The notes below the pieces were generated by a model. That model did no database searches. It saw only the letters and a list, made by a program, of their open reading frames with translations, and was not told where the DNA came from. Of a stretch of DNA of 64,000 nt, positions 59,836 through 64,000 are shown piece after piece; position 1 is the first letter of the stretch; every line of letters begins with the position of its first letter. The translations under genes and the position numbers were made by a program. This DNA is from Kitasatospora fiedleri (GTDB lineage Bacteria; Actinomycetota; Actinomycetes; Streptomycetales; Streptomycetaceae), in assembly GCF_948472415.1 (NCBI RefSeq), contig NZ_OX419519.1, positions 5,146,001 to 5,210,000 of the forward strand. Direction: 5' to 3'.

Positions 59836-60913
59836 ACCCAGGACCGCCGCCGCTGCCGCCGGGCCGTCCGGCTCCGACCTCGGAGTCGACCCCGACCACG
59901 ACCCCGCGTCCGGGTCGGTGTACCTGCCCCCCGCGGGCGGGATGGAGGGCGCGGCGGGCACGGAAGGCACGGACGACGCAGACGACGCGCAGGACGCAGC
60001 CGGCCACGGCGGCAGCGGCGGCAACGGTACGGCCGGCGCCGGTACGGACGGTGCGGCGAGCCGTCCCGTCCGGGGCCGCGCCGAGCGCCGCCGCACCGCC
60101 AAGCGTGCCGCGCGCCGCAGCCGTCGCTCCCTCCTGCGCGAGCTGCCGGTGATCGTGCTGGTGGCCCTGGTCATCGCGTTGGTGATGAAGACGTTCCTGA
60201 TCCAGGTGTTCGTGATCCCCTCCGGTTCGATGGAACAGACCCTGCGGATCGGCGACCGGGTCGTCGTGGACAAGCTCACCCCGTGGTTCGGCTCGGAGCC
60301 GGAGCGCGGTGAGGTGGTGGTCTTCAAGGACCCGGGCGGCTGGCTGGAGAACGACCACAAGCCGTCCACGGACGGGCCCGTGCTGCGGAACGTGAAGTCG
60401 GTGTTCTCGGCGGTGGGGCTGCTCCCTTCCGACGACGAGCGGGACTTGATCAAGCGGGTGATCGGTGTCGGTGGCGACACCGTCGAGTGCTGCGACGAGC
60501 ACGGCCGGGTGAGCGTGAACGGCACGCCGCTGGACGAGCCGTACGTCGCGGCCGGCAACTCGCCCTCGCGGATCACCTTCAAGGTGACGGTGCCCCAGGG
60601 ACGGCTCTGGGTGATGGGCGACCACCGCGACCTGTCCGCCGACTCCCGCTACCACATGGGCAATCCGGGCTCCGGGACGATCCCGGTGGGGAACGTGGTC
60701 GGCCGCGCCTTCATGGTGGCCTGGCCGCTCTCCCACTTCGGTCAACTCGGCGTTCCCGATTCACTCTCCTCCCTGCCGGGGCGGGCGGCCGGATCGGCGG
60801 CCATCGGGCCGGTTCCTGCGGAACCCCCGCTCGTTATGGGTGTGTTGGGCGTGCTTCCGCTCCTCACCCGGTACCGCGGCACGCGCCGGAGGGGCGGGCC
60901 GGTGGCCGACTGA
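59813..60913 (+). CDS. lepB: Signal peptidase I, second of four (SipX-like)
   Basis: This 366-residue signal peptidase overlaps the end of the first gene by 23 nt. I chose GTG 59813 because GAGGGG lies just upstream; ATG 59819 is nearly equivalent. A long acidic/Gly-rich leader (about 1-97) precedes TM1 (LPVIVLVALVIALVMKTFLI, about 105-124). Then come Ser in IPSGSMEQTL, Lys in DLIKRVIGVGGD and GDHRDLSADSRYHMG. A C-terminal hydrophobic segment (PLVMGVLGVLPLLTRY) may be a second anchor. A 78-bp block is identical to the third gene. Confidence 0.95.
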   Translation: MAMGSRGRPRTAAAAAGPSGSDLGVDPDHDPASGSVYLPPAGGMEGAAGTEGTDDADDAQDAAGHGGSGGNGTAGAGTDGAASRPVRGRAERRRTAKRAARRSRRSLLRELPVIVLVALVIALVMKTFLIQVFVIPSGSMEQTLRIGDRVVVDKLTPWFGSEPERGEVVVFKDPGGWLENDHKPSTDGPVLRNVKSVFSAVGLLPSDDERDLIKRVIGVGGDTVECCDEHGRVSVNGTPLDEPYVAAGNSPSRITFKVTVPQGRLWVMGDHRDLSADSRYHMGNPGSGTIPVGNVVGRAFMVAWPLSHFGQLGVPDSLSSLPGRAAGSAAIGPVPAEPPLVMGVLGVLPLLTRYRGTRRRGGPVAD

Positions 60914-61116
60914 CATCCGGGTCGGCGCGTGGGAGCACGGGCATGTCGACCGGTAGTGATAGAGAAGTGTGAAGTGCTCGGTTCCGGCCTGGTGTCGTGC
61001 CTGCCCCAGCGGGCAAGCCAGAGGCGGGCTTTCGATCGATCGCAGAGTGTGGTGCCCGCTGTGCGGCACTCGTGAGCGCGGGCGCACAGGCGTCCGCACA
61101 GCAGGGAGGAGATGTC

Positions 61117-62034
61117 GTGGGGGATCTGGTGATCGGTGCCCGCTCAGGTGCTCCGGAGCCCGACGGGGAACCCGTGGGCAACCAGGAGGGACTGCCCGCC
61201 GGTGACGGCGAGGAGCAGCGGGACGCCGAGGCGGGGGCGGAGGCCGCCGGCGATTCGGCGGCGCCGTCCCGGCGGGCGCCGAAGCAGCGTTCCTTCTGGA
61301 AGGAACTGCCGATCCTGATCGGCATCGCGCTGATCCTGGCCCTGGTGATCAAGACCTTCTTCGTCCAGGCGTTCTCGATCCCCTCCGGGTCGATGGAGAA
61401 CACGCTGCAGGTCGGCGACCGCGTCCTGGTCGACAAGCTCACCCCGTGGTTCGGCTCGGAGCCGGAGCGCGGTGAGGTGGTGGTCTTCAAGGACCCGGGC
61501 GGCTGGCTGAACGACGAGCCGACCCAGCGCAGCGACAACTCCTTCGTGCGCGGCGTGCAGGACGTGTTCAGCTTCATCGGGCTGATGCCGTCCAGCGACG
61601 AGAAGGACCTAATCAAGCGGGTCATCGCGGTCGGCGGTGACACCGTGGAGTGCCAGGGCTCCGGCCCGGTCAAGGTGAACGGCATCGCGCTCGACGAGCC
61701 GTACATCTTCCCCGGCAACACCCCGTGCGGGGAGAAGCCCTTCGGCCCGGTGAACGTGCCCAAGGGACGGCTCTGGGTGATGGGTGACCACCGAGGCAAC
61801 TCCCTGGACTCGCGGTACCACATGGACCAGCCCGGCGGCGGAACCGTCCCGGTCGACAACGTGGTCGGCCGCGCGTTCGTGGTGGCCTGGCCGATCGGCG
61901 ACTGGGCGACGCTGCCCGTCCCGGACACCTTCGACCAGAAGGGCCTGGCCGCCGCCGGACCGCTCGCTCCGACGATGGCCGGTACGGCGCTCGCCGCCCC
62001 CGCCGTGTGGTGGGTGCGCAGGCGCCGCCGCTGA
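61117..62034 (+). CDS. lepB: Signal peptidase I, third of four (SipY-like)
   Basis: This 305-residue type I signal peptidase starts at GTG 61117 (MGDLVIGARSGAPEP), with GGGAGGAG 7 nt upstream. An acidic leader is followed by TM1 (LPILIGIALILALVIKTFFV), Ser in IPSGSMENTLQVGD, Lys in DLIKRVIAVGGD and GDHRGNSLDSRYHMD. A C-terminal anchor (LAPTMAGTALAAPAVWWVRRRRR) ends in a basic tail. A 203-nt gap after the second gene may hold its promoter. The catalytic half is very close to the second gene. Confidence 0.95.
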   Translation: MGDLVIGARSGAPEPDGEPVGNQEGLPAGDGEEQRDAEAGAEAAGDSAAPSRRAPKQRSFWKELPILIGIALILALVIKTFFVQAFSIPSGSMENTLQVGDRVLVDKLTPWFGSEPERGEVVVFKDPGGWLNDEPTQRSDNSFVRGVQDVFSFIGLMPSSDEKDLIKRVIAVGGDTVECQGSGPVKVNGIALDEPYIFPGNTPCGEKPFGPVNVPKGRLWVMGDHRGNSLDSRYHMDQPGGGTVPVDNVVGRAFVVAWPIGDWATLPVPDTFDQKGLAAAGPLAPTMAGTALAAPAVWWVRRRRR

Positions 62035-62216
62035 CCGGAGGGCGATCGGTCGGCTACGCCTCTTGCGCGGGCCGTGGTACCGGCGAGTAATCTGCTCGCA
62101 CGTGCCACGGCCCGCAGCGCTGTCCGGCCCCGGCCGACCGGCGGTCGACCGGCGGCGGGCGGACCGGCCGAGAGCGCTCGGCCGGAGCGCCCGAGCACTA
62201 GGAGAGGGCGTAACCG

Positions 62217-62963
62217 ATGAGCAGCGTCGCGGAGCGGACACCGCGCACCGGGGCCGGACCGGCCCGCCGCCGGAACACCGCGTCGATCGTGCAGGGCGTG
62301 GTGATCGCGCTCGGCTTCGCGATGCTGGTCGGCGGCTTCGGGATGCTCGCCGTCGAGTACCGGCCCTACCGAATCCCGACCGGTTCGATGAGCCCGACCC
62401 TGGAGTCCGGCGACACCGTCCTGGCCCGCACCGGCGGGTCCGCCGGCCGCGGCGACATCGTGGTCTTCCAGGACCAGGACTGGGGCGACGCGACCCTGGT
62501 GAAGCGCGTGGTCGCGGTCGGCGGCGACACCGTCTCCGGTGACCGCGAAGGACGGATCACCGTCAACGGGCACCAGGTGTCCGAGCCCTACCTGGCCCCC
62601 GTCCGGACGAACACGACCGAGTTCTCGGTCACGGTGCCCGAGGGGCGGCTGTTCCTGCTCGGCGACTTCCGCGGCAACTCCCTGGACTCGCGCAGCCACC
62701 TCGACGTGGCCTTCGGTTCGGTGCCCGCCTCCGAGGTGAAGGCGAGGGTGGAAGCGGTGATCCAGCCGCTGTCCCGGGCCGGGCTGGAGCGGCGCGTCCC
62801 GGCCTTCGACGCGCTGGGCGCGCCCGGCGCGCACCGGGCCGGTCCGCTGCTGCCCGCCGCCTGGACAGCGGTCGGCGGCGCGGTGCTGATCGTGGCGGCC
62901 TCCGCGGCGGGCTGGGCGGTCTCGCTGACCCGGTGGCTGCGGGGCCGGCGGCGGAGGGCCTGA
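62217..62963 (+). CDS. lepB: Signal peptidase I, fourth of four (SipZ-like)
   Basis: This 248-residue type I signal peptidase is the shortest and most divergent of the four. It has TM1 (GVVIALGFAMLVGGFGMLAV), Ser in IPTGSMSPTLESGD, Lys in DATLVKRVVAVGGD and GDFRGNSLDSRSHLD (FR in place of HR), and a C-terminal TM (LLPAAWTAVGGAVLIVAASAA) with a basic end. The first and fourth active-site contexts differ from the central pair, suggesting separate substrate ranges. ATG 62217 follows GGAGAGGG. Confidence 0.95.
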   Translation: MSSVAERTPRTGAGPARRRNTASIVQGVVIALGFAMLVGGFGMLAVEYRPYRIPTGSMSPTLESGDTVLARTGGSAGRGDIVVFQDQDWGDATLVKRVVAVGGDTVSGDREGRITVNGHQVSEPYLAPVRTNTTEFSVTVPEGRLFLLGDFRGNSLDSRSHLDVAFGSVPASEVKARVEAVIQPLSRAGLERRVPAFDALGAPGAHRAGPLLPAAWTAVGGAVLIVAASAAGWAVSLTRWLRGRRRRA

Positions 62964-63045
62964 CCCCGGGGCCGGCGGCGTACCGGCCCGGGCGCCGCCC
63001 CCGGTCAGGAGGCGCGCCCAATGCCTCAGGACGGAGCTGAACCAG

Positions 63046-63519
63046 ATGGCCGTCGAGCACCGCCGAGCCGTTCGGGTGCTGCTGCTGGACCCGGACGGCC
63101 GCGTCCTGCTGCTGCGCGGGACGGACCCGGCCGCGCCGGGGACCACCTGGTGGATCACGCCCGGTGGCGGCATCGAGCCGGGCGAGAGCCCGGCCGCGGC
63201 GGCCCGGCGCGAGCTGGCCGAGGAGATCGGGCTGACGGACGTGGACTGGGGACCGCTGGTCGGGTACGGCACGGCGGAGTTCTCCTTCCGGGGCAGGAAG
63301 TACCGACAGGAGCAGTGGTTCCGGCTGGCCCGCACCACGCGGACCGCGGTGTCACTGACGGAAGGTGGAGCGGACGAGCACGCGCTGTTGCTGGCCGTCC
63401 GCTGGTGGACGCCGGACGAGTTGAGGACCACCGGGGAGACCGTCCACCCGCGCGGACTGGCCGAACTGGTGGAACGGGTTCTGACCGAAGGGCCGCCAGA
63501 ACCACCAGTAAGGCTCTGA
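63046..63519 (+). CDS. NUDIX hydrolase
   Basis: This 157-residue NUDIX-family pyrophosphohydrolase has the full 23-residue Nudix box (about residues 43-65: GGGIEPGESPAAAARRELAE then EIGL). An N-terminal RRAVRVLLLDPDGRVLLLRG strand precedes it. It starts at ATG 63046, with GGAG 10 nt before. In Streptomyces a NUDIX gene follows the sip cluster (the 'mutT-like' neighbour). The substrate is unassigned. Confidence 0.93.
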   Translation: MAVEHRRAVRVLLLDPDGRVLLLRGTDPAAPGTTWWITPGGGIEPGESPAAAARRELAEEIGLTDVDWGPLVGYGTAEFSFRGRKYRQEQWFRLARTTRTAVSLTEGGADEHALLLAVRWWTPDELRTTGETVHPRGLAELVERVLTEGPPEPPVRL

Positions 63520-63575
63520 GTGCGGGTCCGGTGGTCCACAATGGGGTGGACGTGACGAGTGAGGGGACGCTTGGA

Positions 63576-63902
63576 ATGAGTGCCGAAGACCTCGAGAAGT
63601 ACGAGACCGAGATGGAGCTGAAGCTCTACCGGGAGTACCGGGATGTCGTCGGCCTGTTCAAGTACGTGATCGAGACCGAGCGTCGCTTCTACCTGACGAA
63701 CGACTACGACCTCCAGGTGCACTCGGTGCAGGGCGAGGTGTTCTTCGAAGTGTCGATGGCGGATGCCTGGGTCTGGGACATGTACCGACCGGCCCGGTTC
63801 GTCCGGAAGGTCCGTGTGCTGACGTTCAAGGACGTGAACATCGAGGAGCTGGCCAAGAGCGATCTTGAGCTGCCCTCGGACGACTCCGCCTTCGGGAACT
63901 GA
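63576..63902 (+). CDS. DUF2469 family protein
   Basis: This 108-residue, highly conserved actinobacterial protein reads MSAEDLEKYETEMELKLYRE, then YRDVVGLFKYVIETERRFYL, EVFFEVSMADAWVWDMYRPA and VRVLTFKDVNIEELAKSDLE. I chose ATG 63576 because GAGGGG lies 9 nt upstream; an in-frame GTG at 63552 is possible. It is the last gene of the window. Function is unknown; the aromatic-rich conserved core suggests a stable fold. Confidence 0.92.
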   Translation: MSAEDLEKYETEMELKLYREYRDVVGLFKYVIETERRFYLTNDYDLQVHSVQGEVFFEVSMADAWVWDMYRPARFVRKVRVLTFKDVNIEELAKSDLELPSDDSAFGN

Positions 63903-63955
63903 CCACCCCGCGGCCGGGCGGCCGGTCTCCCTCGGGCCCGGAGCCCGGCGGGGAC

Positions 63956-63973
63956 GGCACGGCCGACCGTGCC
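63956..63973 (+). terminator. Terminator after the DUF2469 gene
   Basis: GGCACGG-CCGA-CCGTGCC is a perfect 7-bp stem with a tetraloop 53 nt after the stop, followed by CTCCTGCC. Confidence 0.6.
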
Positions 63974-64000
63974 CTCCTGCCAGGGCCGTCGCACCTCCGT

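Overview
The window is chromosomal core DNA from a high-GC actinomycete of the Streptomyces/Kitasatospora group. Supporting signs are the extreme third-position GC, many GTG starts, GTGA/ATGA overlaps, a lysine-tailed HU protein, a CvnA-type nitrate/nitrite-sensing kinase, NdgR, NsdA and four clustered type I signal peptidases. The gene order matches what I remember of the S. coelicolor SCO5544-SCO5601 segment, with a few insertions. I see no prophage, transposase, CRISPR array or biosynthetic cluster.

Layout. 1-7.2 kb: the 3'-truncated cvnA-like kinase, a 63-codon peptide gene, a fumarylacetoacetate-hydrolase-family gene, gltX, and a tRNA array Gln-Glu-Glu-Glu-Gln. 7.3-13.4 kb: ndgR divergent from leuCD, a small hypothetical gene, the HU gene hupS, and a GntR repressor divergent from two small unknown genes across a palindromic operator. 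13.4-21.6 kb: cofC, plsC, gpsA, ddlA, a DUF3515 gene, an Lrp-type sensor domain, thiL, pfkA and thiD. 21.7-31.8 kb: rpmB, a DAK2-domain gene, recG, an unknown gene, rsmD, coaD, a coiled-coil protein, DUF177, rpmF, rnc and mutM. 31.8-43.4 kb: a DMT-type membrane protein, a secreted Gly-rich membrane protein, acyP, smc, ftsY, a prim-pol-like gene and nsdA. 43.4-52.1 kb: the nitrogen operon amtB-glnK-glnD, ffh, a GNAT gene and ftsH. 52.1-64 kb: a methyltransferase, eukaryote-like proS, a SprT-like zincin, rpsP-khpA-rimM-trmD-rplS, four signal peptidase genes, a NUDIX gene and a DUF2469 gene.

How the genes work together. Protein export and targeting (ffh, ftsY, ftsH, four lepB), translation (gltX, proS, five tRNAs, rpmB, rpmF, rpsP, rplS, rimM, trmD, rsmD, rnc), chromosome maintenance (smc, recG, mutM, hupS), and nitrogen and leucine control (GlnR boxes at amtB; ndgR next to leuCD) dominate.

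Main oddities. Four loci each lack one base, three of them at a clear G run and the fourth (smc) within a short G-rich stretch: the third tRNA-Glu, recG, rsmD and smc. This looks like systematic consensus error, with slippage in recG as an alternative. Eight start codons lie 6-8 nt downstream of a -10-like box, which suggests a set of leaderless genes. Other points are a perfect CRP-type palindrome, a cofC gene fused in frame to a small domain that has its own promoter-like start, a 78-bp identical block shared by two signal peptidase genes, and several short tandem repeats between genes. I found no convincing new multi-gene system.
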